Source: Ampelomyces quisqualis
Taxonomy: Eukaryota; Ascomycota; Dothideomycetes; Pleosporales; Phaeosphaeriaceae
Direction: 5' to 3'
Length of the DNA stretch: 64,000 bases
NCBI GenBank assembly: GCA_018398575.1
Contig: JAGTXZ010000006.1
Location: 124,001 to 188,000, forward strand
This document shows, piece by piece, positions 11,602 to 23,600 of the stretch. The stretch's first letter is position 1; the number at the start of each line of letters is the position of its first letter. The notes under the pieces were generated by a model. It saw nothing but the letters and a program-made list of their open reading frames with translations. It did not search any database and had not been told where the DNA came from. Both the position numbers and the translations under genes were made by a program.

Positions 11602-11752
11602 AGAACAGGTAGTAATAAGTAGAATACATTTGTTAATTGTTCCTGTCTATGTGTAAGTACAGCTTTTATGTACTAGGGAGTCACTAGCGTGGCTGGGCAC
11701 GCTAGAAAGGTCACGTGGTAGGAATTACTATGGTAGGAATCACTATCCAACA
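11602..11752 (-). repeat. 5' LTR of the Copia element
   Basis: On the minus strand the repeat starts TGTTGGATAG at 11752, the usual TGTTGG start of fungal Copia LTRs, and contains a TATA-like tract about 85 bases in. It ends just before the primer-binding site, giving a short LTR of roughly 150 bases. The right flank 11753-11757 (AGATA) would be one copy of the target duplication, but its partner is outside the window. Base composition changes abruptly here from AT-rich to GC-balanced. Confidence 0.75.
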
Positions 11753-14080
11753 AGATAAAGCCCTCGCAGCGGCACATATGATTAATCAAGTCGCTCTCAC
11801 TCCTCAATCCAGCTAGCGCTGACGCCCGCCTTTTGGTACTGCGAAACATCCACCGCCATCTTACAGGTGTCTTTGGCGAACCGAGACCACCTGTTTAGCT
11901 GGCTCCGGCCTTCGTTCAATGCGATCCTCGTACCGCCTGTGAAATCGAACGATAGCGTGGATGTATTGTTAGCAACGCCACAATTACCGAAAGTGTTGTC
12001 GTCTGCAAGCGAACCTGCCTCAGTAGGACGAAAGTTGAGACTAGTTATCCAACTTGCAGGTAAGTCTAAAAGCCCCGTCCTCGGTCTCCGTTCAGAGCCG
12101 ACTTTTCGGGAGCCACCCCGCTGTCGAATGGTTGTGCTGACCAGTCGACAGAGTCAGAAAGATGAAAAGTGTCGAGACAAAGCCGTCTTGCCGAAAATAT
12201 AGAAGAAATCGAAATATCGAAATTGGACCCAGAATCTGCGACACAACAGGCGTCGAGTCACAACAATACTATCCCGCGTTATTGTATGGCTCTGAGAGGC
12301 CTTGCGTCCCACTAAGCGGCAACAGGCCCCAACAGTTTGAAATTAGCATTTTTGTGCTGTCAGATGTTCATCAGCATCGAGAAATTCTAGCAAAACTACA
12401 CTGCTATGATCCGACACCTCATTCAGGGTCTTACGATCATGCACGATTATCGGGCTAGACCAAGTTTCATCGATAAGAAGAGGTTGCTGCCGGTATGCCA
12501 TAACAGACTGCCCCTTGTAGACGTCTTCGTCATCAAGCTATTTATCCCACCGTCCAACTTTGCATATGAGCAGATGAGAAAGGACACGAGCGGGACCAAA
12601 GCATCTGTATGTTCAATAAGGCCACCGGGTTCCCCACGATTTGGCAAATTGCGGACGCTTGCACTAGATATGAAATTGAAACTTACTAGTATCTCTCCTT
12701 CAACACTCCACTTTCTCGAAAAAGTAAAGCAAGTGGAGTGGAGTGGAGGAATTTAGGTTCTGCTGCGTCAGAGAAATTCGCTACTAGAAGATCTAGATAC
12801 ATGGCCCATTGAACTTGAATTTTGTCAAGGCACAACTGGGCCCTTCATTTACTAAGCCTCTCTTGGTGCCCTTCTAGCGTCTTTTCTGCCAAATACTCGA
12901 GGTGATACTTTTGGGCGCACTTTCACATCCGCCGGAACTCCAAGCCAAATTACGGACGTAGACCGATCGACTGCTAGGTATGGCGAGCTATGTAATTGAA
13001 GGTGTTGAAATGTATAGAGTGTGCGGTAAGGAACGGGCTTGAGGAAGCTATTCAGTGCAGGACTTTGCTTAATGTTAAACCAGCTGGAAGAGGGGATGTA
13101 TTGCGTGAGTAAGTTCCTAATAGCTACTCCCTTTACTATGCGGACCGAACCGACTAAGCAGAAGTCAGATTTCGATGATCAGTCCTATACATGTGTGCTA
13201 ACATGATCCTACAATACCGCATCCGAAAGACATTTCGAAAAGCCGCAACACCCGCCCACGCCATGCACTCTATCCTTGTCGGCGCGACAAGCCGAACAAA
13301 CCACCTCGTCGCATCTGACCTCCTTTCCAACAGCCACGCCACCGTCGCCCTCGTCCGCACACCCGATTCTCGCCCGGTCTCCCGGTCCTCACCGGCACAC
13401 GCCTTCCGGCTCAATCATGCCACTCACCACCGTCCACGAAATTGACTGCCCTTTTGCTCAATTAAACTCCGCGTGCGTAAACGCATGCGAGGCGCAGGGA
13501 TTCGTCGCATCGTCGGCAAGGGTATGCGCCTCCTGTGCTAGTTAGCCTTGGGAGCCGAAAGGGTTCATGGGGTGGACGAATGGTAAGTATGCGCTTGGAT
13601 ACTATGGGATTCTAGACAAAGGGTATAAGGGAGACGGGGTGGACTGGATGTTTGTGAGGACTACGAGATTTCATGGGGCGCAGGGGACGGGTGAGTTGGA
13701 AATGCTGGGTAGTAGATGTGAGGGAATGATGATGAGTGTTCACGTGAGTGTTTCTGGTGCAGCGAGATTGTAGGTTAGAGGCGCTGTCAAGGCAATTTTG
13801 TTAAAAGTATGCAGGTAGAGCGGGAGTGATGCTAACATTCGTGGGACGATAAAAGGGCATGACATTGTGTAGTTATTGTATTAGCATTGATTTCATGAAT
13901 TGCACGTCTATTCTGTTGTGAAACTCTCCAACCCTTCTCACCGAGATTGAAAATCCATGTGCCACGAATAAAAGGTGGTTGCAGCACGGCCACGTGGTAC
14001 ACTCTCGACGCTGTCGATATCGACGTATCCGTTCCTGTTTCCCTCCTCCTCCCACGCTCAGAGTGATTGCATGCGCAAAC
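11753..14080. other. Intergenic region between the transposon nest and the OYE gene
   Basis: Composition is normal from the first base after the LTR. Overlapping short frames (11867-12756 and 13154-13773) have no recognisable domain, and some open only with non-ATG starts. A small frame ending at 13545 has a Cys-rich tail (CPFAQLNSACVNACE...CASCAS), but its start and expression are unsupported. The segment 13981-14052 is a decayed copy of the 3' end of the next gene and is listed separately. I see no gene I can defend. Confidence 0.5.
13981..14052 (-). pseudogene. Fragment duplicating the 3' end of the OYE-type gene
   Basis: These 72 bases align without gaps to 14094-14165, the last codons of the oxidoreductase gene, at roughly 78 percent by eye. 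On the minus strand they read GYVDIDSVESVPRGRAA against GYVDISSVESVPYGGAA in the gene. The similarity ends on both sides. It looks like the remnant of a tandem paralogue or of an old local duplication. Confidence 0.65.
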
Positions 14081-15430
14081 CTAAGAAGCCGGCGCAGCAC
14101 CGCCATACGGCACGCTCTCGACACTGCTAATGTCGACATATCCGTACCTACTTCCCTCCTTGTCGTCCGAAAGGCCCTTCTGCCACGTCTCGACATCCTT
14201 CTGAAACGCCTTGAGGTTGTCCTCATCACTAAGATCAATCGGCTGGTGATCCTTGCCCAACTGCCTGATCTGCGTACCAGCCGCAACATTCGTGGCGCCA
14301 AAGTCGTTGTCGTCGGTCAGCTGGTTGATAGCAGCATACACTTCACCGCTGATGATATGACGAGGTAGTTCGGGCTCCAAACATACTGGGCGCGCAAGAC
14401 CGACACCATCGACCGTTTCGAGCGCGCCGACCATCGCAGAAGCAGTCTTCAGACCACCAGTAACGTAGGTGCGGGTCTTGGAAAGGGAAGGAGTGATTTT
14501 CTCCGCGAAATCAAGGAAGAAGGCTTCGCGCTTCTTAGTAGACTCGCGCTTGTGACCAAATGCAAGTTGCTCGTAAGTACCGCCGGAAAGCTCGACAAAG
14601 TCGAAAGAGTTGTCTTCAAGCAGCTTGCATAATGTGGCGGCTTCTTGCGTATCAAAGCCTTTATCTTGAAACTCGACGGAGTTGAGCTTGATACCAAGGA
14701 CGAAAGACTTGGAGGTGCGCTTGCGGACTTCCTTGCCGATATCGGTGATGATTCGTGCCCGGTTCTCCAGGGATCCGCCATACTTGTCGGTTCGTTGGTT
14801 GGTGGTCGGTGACAGGAATTGAGCGAGGAGGTATCCGTGGGCGCCGTGGAGTTGAATGCCATCGTAGCCAGCCTTTTCAAGGTACTCCGCCGAGTGTGCG
14901 AAGCCCTCAATCACGTTTTTTATGTCCTCATCGGTAGCTGCATGAGGCTTGGCAAACGTCATGCCCATGACATTGCCCTCGAGTTGCACATCTGATGCGG
15001 AGATGGGGTTCGGTTGAATCTGCTCGGTGACTTGACGGCCAGGGTGGCTAACTTGCCCGATGATGAGGGAGCCGTGTTTCTTGGACTGAGTGGCAAGCTC
15101 CTTGAAAGCCTCGAACCGCTCGCCCTCATACAGTGAGCCACGTGGGATGATGGCGTTGCCGGCGGCCTCGAGATGGTCGTATTCAATCATGATATTGCCA
15201 GTAAGAATGACGCCGAACTCACCTTCGCCCCAGCGGCGGTAGACATTGATGAGGTTCTTTGAAGGCACGCCGCGAGCTTCGAGGTTTTTCGGATCCCACG
15301 ATGAGAGGCGCTCAGTCATTGCACCCTTCAGGAATCGGTTCTGTGCTGTCTTACCCGCAAACTCGAACTTCAGCGGCTTGCCCAAAGGCGAAGCATCCTT
15401 GTTTTCTGTTTCGTATCGTCGTGCGCCCAT
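14081..15430 (-). CDS. NADH:flavin oxidoreductase, Old Yellow Enzyme family
   Basis: This intronless gene encodes 449 residues. It matches the FMN-binding TIM barrel of the OYE family, which reduces activated alkenes or related substrates with NAD(P)H; the natural substrate cannot be read from the sequence. Visible motifs are NRFLKGAMTERL near residues 31-42 (first strand), GQVSHPGRQ at 125-133, the substrate-binding His pair in LHGAHGYLLAQFLSP at 194-208, and NQRTDKYGGSLENR just after. The length suits the single-domain fungal class rather than the long 2,4-dienoyl-CoA reductase type with an iron-sulfur domain. The ATG at 15430 leaves about 18 residues before the barrel. It is probably cytosolic, as no targeting signal is evident. 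A decayed copy of its last codons lies 113 bases downstream. Confidence 0.85.
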   Translation of the reverse strand: MGARRYETENKDASPLGKPLKFEFAGKTAQNRFLKGAMTERLSSWDPKNLEARGVPSKNLINVYRRWGEGEFGVILTGNIMIEYDHLEAAGNAIIPRGSLYEGERFEAFKELATQSKKHGSLIIGQVSHPGRQVTEQIQPNPISASDVQLEGNVMGMTFAKPHAATDEDIKNVIEGFAHSAEYLEKAGYDGIQLHGAHGYLLAQFLSPTTNQRTDKYGGSLENRARIITDIGKEVRKRTSKSFVLGIKLNSVEFQDKGFDTQEAATLCKLLEDNSFDFVELSGGTYEQLAFGHKRESTKKREAFFLDFAEKITPSLSKTRTYVTGGLKTASAMVGALETVDGVGLARPVCLEPELPRHIISGEVYAAINQLTDDNDFGATNVAAGTQIRQLGKDHQPIDLSDEDNLKAFQKDVETWQKGLSDDKEGSRYGYVDISSVESVPYGGAAPAS

Positions 15431-16592
15431 GGTGTTGATGAGTTGAGGTTGATGGGTAGAAGCAATAAGGTGAGCGTATTGAAGTGGTACCCAACGGCTT
15501 TTGTAGGTGGAAGTGAGAGAGCAGAATGACGCTAGGACAGACTAGGAAGGAATGAGGTGCAGGTGCCTTCACAAGGAAGAACAGGTTAAATTCCTCAAGC
15601 TGTACCTAGAGAATCAAACGTGAATCGGCCAAGCCGGGGAATTGATAGTAGAGGCACTGTTCAAATTTTTGACATCTGCAAATCCCAGTACCTGTCGATC
15701 TATATACAACACACTGTATTTCTAATGGTACACTAGCAAGCACCAGCGATGTCCTAAAGCACGACGTCACCAACGTCATGGAAGACCGGCGATATCTCGG
15801 CAAACAATGTAGAGAAGGTGCCATCACAACGGACAATCGCGGCTCAATCGAGACTCGTTTTTCCCTCCAGGGTATTCTAGATGCCTCTAATTTGAGTAGG
15901 TTTCCGTAAGAAGGTTCGCAACTAAGGGTGCTGGCGTCGATGGGGTGTTATGATTCGAGCGCATGACGCTGTAGACAAGTAAACATTTTTTTGCACCTTA
16001 CCTCCATTCAATATCTAATGTGGATCCTTGTACCATCTATGCTCAGAAAATGACTAGAACTGGTCAAAGACTGCTGCTTTAGATACACCTTGAAGACAGA
16101 CAGGCTGCACCAGACCCTGACTTGACGCGTAGTCCTCCGATCACGGACTATTGCTACCGATAGCGTTGCGATATACGACAACCGTACAGCCCTGCATAAA
16201 CAATCACGGTATCATACTCCAAGTCTCGAGCTTATTCGTAAATCATCTTAGTTTAGCCTTCTCAAATTGTTTCTTTCGATGTTGTGCCGCCACCATCAAA
16301 GCGACACCTCACCTCCCAGTCATACAAACACAATAAAAGTTGATGGTAAAACATCCAAAGCCGCTCGACTCAAATGGATCCGTCCGAAGACCTAGTAAAC
16401 AAATATGAAAAGTCCCCGCAATAAATGCCCGTTACCTCAAATCCTTTTCGCTCGAGTCAAAAAAAAATACTCGGGGTATCGTGAAATGCCGTAGTTTCAA
16501 ACGCCATGCAATGCCATATATTTCCCCGTCCTAAAAGAAAAGAGACCTAGAAATTATCGTTCTTGCGAAGTATGCTTCAGACAGGGACGGTA
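15431..16592. other. Intergenic: OYE promoter side and THO2 3' flank
   Basis: Both neighbours are on the minus strand, so this 1.16 kb holds the 5' region of the oxidoreductase and the 3' untranslated region of THO2. The short frames here have no recognisable content. No repeat or RNA gene was seen. Confidence 0.5.
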
Positions 16593-17602
16593 CTAGCGTC
16601 GTCGCTTCGTGTCTCCATGTCCCTGGCCTTGGTCCTGAGGGTCGCGGCCGCGCTTCTTGCCATCGTCTGCGGCTCCTCCGCCCCTACTTCTACGCTCGTC
16701 GCGCCCTGAAGCTCGCCCGTCGTCTCGGGATCCGCGCTCGCGTCGGCTCCCGTCACGCGATTCTCGTGATTCACGACCTGAGTCGCGTCCTGATCGGTCA
16801 CCTCCTTCTCGCTCACGGTCGCGTCGGTTGCTGCCGTCCCGCTCGCTGCCGCGCTTCTCTCGTCCACCACGTTCGCGATCGGTGCCACGTTCTTCTCCTT
16901 CCACCCGAGGTGGTCCATTGCGAACACTGCGCTCTTCTGTCTGCCGCTCGTTCCGTGTAGGCGAGCGCGATCGATGACGTCCTGAGTCTCCACGTCGACT
17001 ATCGCGGTGGCCTCGAGAATCCCATCTGCCATCATCTGGCTGTCCTTCTTCAACCCGACCTGGCATGTTCTCGCCCCTGCCACCCCTGAGCGTTGGAGCT
17101 GAGTTTGGCGTAGAAGCGTGAGGCGGTGGTGGCATAGGGCTCGAAACACCACCAGGTGACTCTATCGGTCCAATGGCACGATTTGCTCCTCGACCACGAA
17201 CAGGAGGGTTATGTAGAGGACCAGATCGGTCGTTTGACCAGTTTTCGGGGCTTGATACAGTTGTATTCTGCGCCAACACATTGTTGATGGCGCCCAATGG
17301 ATTACGCCTGTCTCCTCCCCTCGGGCCTCGTTCAGTGGCAGCAGGGCCAGTTGGCGGGCCCCGACCAACAGGCGATGGCAGAGAGTTCTGCGGTCCGCGG
17401 CCAGTGCCACGAGGCCCACTTGGTGCATTGGGCATGTTGGTTTGTAGAGCAGAGCCAGGAGGCGCACGCACAATGTTCTCCAATCGGCTTGGGTGAATGC
17501 CTGACGCAGCAGGTCTTGTTGGTGCAGCAGGAGTAGGTGGCTGCGAAAGTGGATGAGGTCGCTCGCCGGGTCTGGTCGATGGTTGAACGTCGGCATTATG
17601 AC

Positions 17603-17641
<39 letters not shown>

Positions 17642-20600
17642 ACGAATTGCGTGGCCCTGAAGGTGGGGCTGGATCTGCAGGCTGGTTCAGTCTACCGTAG
17701 TTTGGATCCTGCGCAGATCCGCGAGATCGAGGAGGCTGAAACATCTCCCGTGAGGCACCGGCAGCTGGCGGAGGCTCGTTACGCACACCGCGTGGACCGG
17801 TGGGCGTGCTTGCAATCGGCTCATCGCGACGGTCTCGGCTGCCCGGATGCGCTGGTGGAGGTACTCGCTCATCATAATGCTCGCGAGGCAGGTCATTCCG
17901 ACCGTGATAAGCTGGGGGTGGACGGTCATCTATATGACGATCATCTCCACGTCTATCATCACGTTCACGCGGCGACTGTATTCGTGAACCCCGCTCACGA
18001 CGGCTGTCACGATCATTCCGAGCAGATTCGTTGCCTCCGACCTCCCCCTGATTAATCATAGCCGCGCGCGCAGGGTTCACCGTAAATCCCTCTGCTGCTG
18101 CGGATGGCGCAGGTTGCGGCACCCGTGATGGCCCATGATCGCTACGCTCTGAGTTATGACGTGAGTGATGGGTTGGAGGTATGTCACGTCGATGAGACGG
18201 ATGTTCAGGCGTAAGGGTAGAGTTGGAAGGCATCCGTCGAGGCTCCATGGCAAGTGGTGCAGCATGACCTCGAGAATCCGGTCGTTCACGTTGGTCTCGT
18301 GGATCCCTGGAGTCTCGCGGATCCCAAGTTGGAGGTCGTACAGGTGGCGCTCGTGCATCCCGTGGAGGAGCGCGCATGTTGCGATCATCATATTCTCTAG
18401 CGTCTCTTCCGGACCACTCTCGAGGGTCGACCGCCGGGGGCATTCGCTCAGGAGTTCTGCCACCAGGTAATTGACGTCCACGGCGTCCTGGGGAAGCTTC
18501 CCGCTGGCGCAAAGGATCACCAGAACGTTCTGGTCGACTGTAGTCATTTGGCGGACCCCTGCTTTCGTAACGGCTGTTGGGACCATGTTCGTTTGCACGT
18601 AGCAGATCAGGTCGCTCAGGCTGTCGGGACCTCGGTGGCTGAGAGTCGGGCCTGGTAGGTAGAATGTGCGCAGGTCTTCCAACTGGCGTAGCTTGGGGCG
18701 TACTCCTGCCATCCGGTCGAGGCGGTACTGAGGCGGCAGAAGGCACCGGTGTGCTTGCAGAGGATTTACCGTTGTCTCTGTCCTGTTGCGATGGCGTGGC
18801 TGCACGAGGGTCGTGGAGCTTCGAAGGTGGTCGGACACTATCTCGCTCTCGAGACGGTGCTTGTGCCGGCGGAGCAGACGCAGTTTGATCCTGAACGCTA
18901 TCATCGGGTTTTTGAATCGGTGTTCGCAGTATGCCGTTGCTACGTTGGAAAGTCAGTCCATCGTCCTTGCCGGAACTCGGTTGGGAGCAACTCACGTCTC
19001 TGTCTTGGGCTGGAAGGCCGGCGCCGTTGGCTTGAGTTTGGTCGCAGAACTTTCGGCAGGCTGAGGTGTAATAGACTTTCCGGGTGTGGGTTCCCTAGCA
19101 CCGTTGACTGCAGGCGTCGTTGGATTTGGTGGCTCCGGGACCTTTGAAATGTGAGTGTGCGTTTGGCGTATGTGTTGATTGCTGACTTACGTTGCGGAAC
19201 TTATACTCTGACTGGAAATTCTTCTCCGGATCTCTGAAAAGTGCAAGACTTGATCCTGCTGTCGTCTTGATATCGCCTCTCTCATCGTGTTTCGCCATTG
19301 GTTCAATAGCTTGCTTCAATTCTGCCGCCATGGTGTCGACCTTGGGGAAGCTTCCAGAGCAGGCGGTTAGGATGACGAGCGAGTTGCGAATTCGCTGGAA
19401 GTCACCGGTGTCGAGACAAGCCTTGAGTGCCGTGAAAAGTGCCTTGTGCCACTTATACAGTACCTGGCAGAAGTGGTCGTACTGAAGATGCTCGGTAGGG
19501 TTGCGTTCAGCGTCGAACTTTCTGCCAAAGCCAGGGAGCTTCTTATCTGCGCCATGCGCCGATTGTGCATATGCATCATCCTTGTTCTCGTGCCATCTGA
19601 ACAGCTCCCGAAGTATGCTGTTGATAAAACGACCAAAAGTAAGGGCTTCGTCGTCAGAGTACATGCTGACAATGCAAGCCAGCTTGTTTGCGTTGAACAG
19701 GAGGTCCAACAACTTTATCGTACGGAAACCGGGTACTCCAGAGCTGTGCATGAATTTCAACATAGCTGCGGCAAACTGTGCATCTTGGAGAGACATGCGG
19801 CTTCGAGGAAGGAAGCAGTCCTGGAGTAATGCGCTATGAACTGCATCGGAACGCGCATCGAACATTGGAACGCCTTCGAACCATCGCATCATCTCTACTC
19901 GAAGATGAGTCTGGGTCAAGTTGCTAGCCAGGATGACTTCCTGCTGTTCCACCTTCAATTTGGCAATCTCAATCTTTGCTCGGCGCATCTGGTCGGTCTC
20001 CTTGCGAGGAACACTCGCATTGTAGCCGCGTCGGTTTGAAGGCGCGGGAGGAGCTGAAGGTAGTTGTCGCTCGAAATGTACGACAGTGTTCTGGTATTGT
20101 TGCTTGAAGCCGCCGTTGTCTACATCAGGCAGTGACAATTGCCAAAAGGTGACGTAGAAAGATAGACATGGATGGTCCGCATACGTTTCTGGTAGGGTGG
20201 TCTTAATCTCTTCCACCAGAGCTTCTATTGCAGGGTTGGCTGGTCCGGCTGAGGCTTGAACATCCGTGGTAGTTGCCTCGCTGATGTCCTTCATCTCAAC
20301 ATCGCCAATGTCTACAGCAGAAGCTCTGGAATTCTTCTGCGACTCGTCAGGTGTGACGGCAGCACCGTCAGTGATCGGTCTCTCCTCGGCATAAGTCATA
20401 TCGGTGTCGTCATTCGTTTGAGCTTGAGTGTTTGTGGGGGATTTCTGCTTCCTGATCCTGGTCTTGTTGGCCTTCGCAGCTATGCTTGCACGGGCGATCG
20501 TGAATGCAATACCCGCTTCCACACCGAACTCCGAGATCATCTCCACGGGTCCAGGAAACAAGCTGTCGAAGTCCTCGACTGGAATATATGTACGGAGGAG

Positions 20601-23600
20601 CTCCAAGTATTGGAGTAGGTTTGAGCGTAACTTATCTAAGTTGAAGAGAACAACTTTATCAGGTGCGTCTTGTTGATCCTCTCGGTACACGTAAGCCTCG
20701 AGATGCTGAGCCAATGCGACAAGTATTTGTGGTGCGAGTCCAGTGTCCTTCAGATACCTGGTCAAACGTCTGGCAGAGGAGCCAGCTTGGTGGCGATTGT
20801 CCGAAAGATGGTGCGTGAAGGTGAACGTACGTAAAATTGGTCCTGCATACAGCGACAGAATCATCGACTCGGACAGAGAGTTGTAAATGCTGATGCCGCC
20901 CATGGACTTGATCATCTGCTCCAGAACATCGAGCATGTACAGCTCGCCCTCGGGTTGCAGCACTTGATGTGTGATAAATTGCAATATGGGAGTTGGATCC
21001 ATATAAGAGTGTCGCTGATATGCTTTGCCGACAAAAGCTGCGATATTCTTGAGCCAAGGGGCAGCGAGCATGCCATCATCTTGGGTACCGCCCTTGTCTG
21101 GTCTGACGAAGAAGTTGACCATGGTCCAGGTGAGACAGTCATATCCGAGCAGTGTGAGGTATCTGACGCATTCTACGAGAGCATCGATCATGTTGGGGTA
21201 GCTAATCAGTCGCCTCAGGGTCAATTGGAAGACTATTCCTGGACTGCTGTACGAGGTCTTTGCGATCTTCCTGCCATACTCTTTCGTGTTGGTCGCCGCA
21301 ACGCGGCCCAAGTCGTGGTTGGTTGCGGCCCGTGTTTGTTGAAAGAGATCCTTAAGACTCGCTGGCCTTGTGCTCGAGAACCATGACTGATAGATCATGT
21401 ATCTGGTGGCAGTCTCAAAATTTCTGAAAAGCCCCCACACCTCGTTGATGATGCCTGGATTCTTTCCTGTGTACGATAGTGCAGGGGCGATGAACGTTGC
21501 AGAAAAGTCAACCCAGCGCTTGCGGTTTGCTGGAGAGTCATCGTCAGCCAGACTCCTACGTCCGATGCGTACAAGTTTGGTCAACAAGACAGTGTCTTTG
21601 CCACATTCAGGACCCAGAAGGCCGAGAAGAGAATTGCAAAGCTTGAGAACGTCGCCAGCTTCTTGGCAGATGGGTACACTGTCCACCCAATCTTCCCAGT
21701 AGAATCTGTAATCGATACTGTCCCCAGCGTCGCGCATGTCCGGCTTTGCCCATTTGAGTGTCCGGCGGGGCGTGAAATCACTAGGCCGTGGTTGTGTCCG
21801 GAGACCTGCACCCTTCGCAACAACGGGAAATTGGTCGGCAGGAACTGGTCGTGTCGCTTCGTAGACTTTGCTGATGGAATGGTGACCGATGCGAAACAAG
21901 AGTTCAGGAAGGTCCGAATACACTTCCAACAGCCAGGGGTGGCGTCCCAAGATGAATAAAGCTTCCGGTAGCGCTCCAATGCATAGTAAGCTCTTGAGAA
22001 GCTGGTATTTTTGGTCGGCCGGTTCGGGTAATGAGGCCTTGCTGTCTGCGGCATCATCGGATTTTGCAGGCGTGGTCCGTTCTGATTCGGTCTTGGAAGC
22101 TGCTTCTCGCAGACGAGTGACTACTGGCGGGCCAGGAATATCATCAGGCAAGGCACCAGCCATAGTAAGGGCGTTCTCGACAGTGCCACGCTCTTTTGCC
22201 TCGTCGTCTTTCTTTTTCCGGAACAGTTTTTCCTTGTGCGCCGGCATATCTTCCTCGCGAGGGTATAGATGGGGGTAGAGGTCCAGTAGTGATATAAAGC
22301 CAATCTTGATCAAGAGTGCGGCCAGGTAAATTAGATTATCGGGGAGTGTGTCACCGGCGTCGCGAGCATCGGAAGCGTAAAATCGAAGTTTGAAGCCGAG
22401 TAGTTGCGCTGCGATGTCGTTGCTCGGTGGTGGAAGTGTGCCAGTCTCCTCGATCCATTCGTCTGCCCATTTGCGGGCAGCCTGTTGTTTAGACAATCGT
22501 TGTCCTTCGAGTGGCATGGTTGGATCGGGTTGTCGATTGTTCGCTGTGACACGACGGCTACCTAGCTCGAAAAATGCCTGTATTCCTGTACGATCTCTTG
22601 CCGATCCAATCCCTTGCCAAAACGTCTTATCTCGTTGCTCCCGGAGCTGCTTTTGCTCGTCCTTCTCCTGATCGGAGTAGTACCATTGTTGAGAACCGGG
22701 ATGTGCCCACGTAGGCAAGCTCGTCACAAGAGGTTCTTCCCACTCGAGGCCGTCCAGACCGCGCAGCTCCGGCCACCATGCACTCGATCGCAGGAATTTC
22801 ACAAAGAACCTGCAGTGCTTTACGAGCAGATTTGCGAAGACGTCAAGGGTAACGTCCAGGACACGGCCGATATCGAGATCGAACGCGCCAATCAGGGCAT
22901 TCACTCGCTGATAAGTTTCGCCCACAACCTCCTGCGATGGTGGCTGACTGTTCACCGTCGTGAAGTATTCAGTCATGAGCTTGGCATAGCCCTCGGGTTC
23001 TTCGCGCAGCAGATTGTAGTTTGATTGTCGGTATAGAGCGTGGGTAGCTTTGCGAACGGCTACCCTGCCAAACGTGTCGCGCACGAGGCCCAACGATCCA
23101 AGGAGGTCGCTTTCGAGTTCGTTGCGCATGCGTGAGACATCGATATCTGTGGCCATGAGCATTTGCTGTATGCGCGCGTGCTTGTCCTTGTCTTGCGTCA
23201 AAGAGCTCAACGTATCGAGGAAAGTCGAGACAGGGTCCACGTCGTCACCTGATGGGGCAGCGACGATGTCGCGTACTAGCGAGCCCAGCTCTGGCGCACC
23301 CAGTTGTCGGTCAATGGTCGCTTCGATGATCTCGTGGAAGATGACAGATAGCGTGAGGACATCGCCGTCGCGCTGGGCTGTCAAAGCCGCCTGGACCACA
23401 GCATTGCGAGCGCTGCCATTCCAATTGGCTATGCGTTGCGGGGTGAGGTACTCGTTGCTCTCGGGCACATCCTTGGTCGGAGCTACTGGCACAGGTTCCT
23501 TGCTCTGCGATGCGGGTGTCGACGGGGTTGCGGAGAAGGGTTTGCTGGAGTTGGCATACGAGCTGTTTGCTGGCGGAGACATGGCGGTCGGCGAGTTGTG

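Larger units (their letters stand above)
1..11752 (-). mobile_element. RIP-degraded Ty1/Copia LTR retrotransposon carrying nested insertions
   Basis: The element reads on the minus strand, from its 5' LTR at 11752 leftward, and is cut by the left window edge. With RIP-type stops (TAA/TAG) read as Gln or Trp, the minus strand gives in order a gag-like region, a zinc knuckle, a GAG-pre-integrase stretch and a Copia integrase core. The reverse transcriptase and 3' LTR must lie left of position 1. The block is very AT-rich, poor in CpA/TpG and has no intact frame above 72 codons, so it is dead. It is interrupted by a hAT element (5042-10956) and by inverted-repeat elements at 703-2402 and 4161-5006. 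Each interruption closes in frame once one target duplication is removed, which shows that the scattered pieces were one element. The family call rests on domain order and motif resemblance, not on a database search. Confidence 0.85.

Noticed and set aside
13276..13545. Small Cys-rich protein as a secreted effector
   Set aside because: No signal peptide, no ATG at the frame start and no supporting splice pattern.
16657..19147. Plus-strand frames opposite THO2
   Set aside because: Shadows of the Arg/Ser/Pro/Asp-biased THO2 tail, with no domain of their own.
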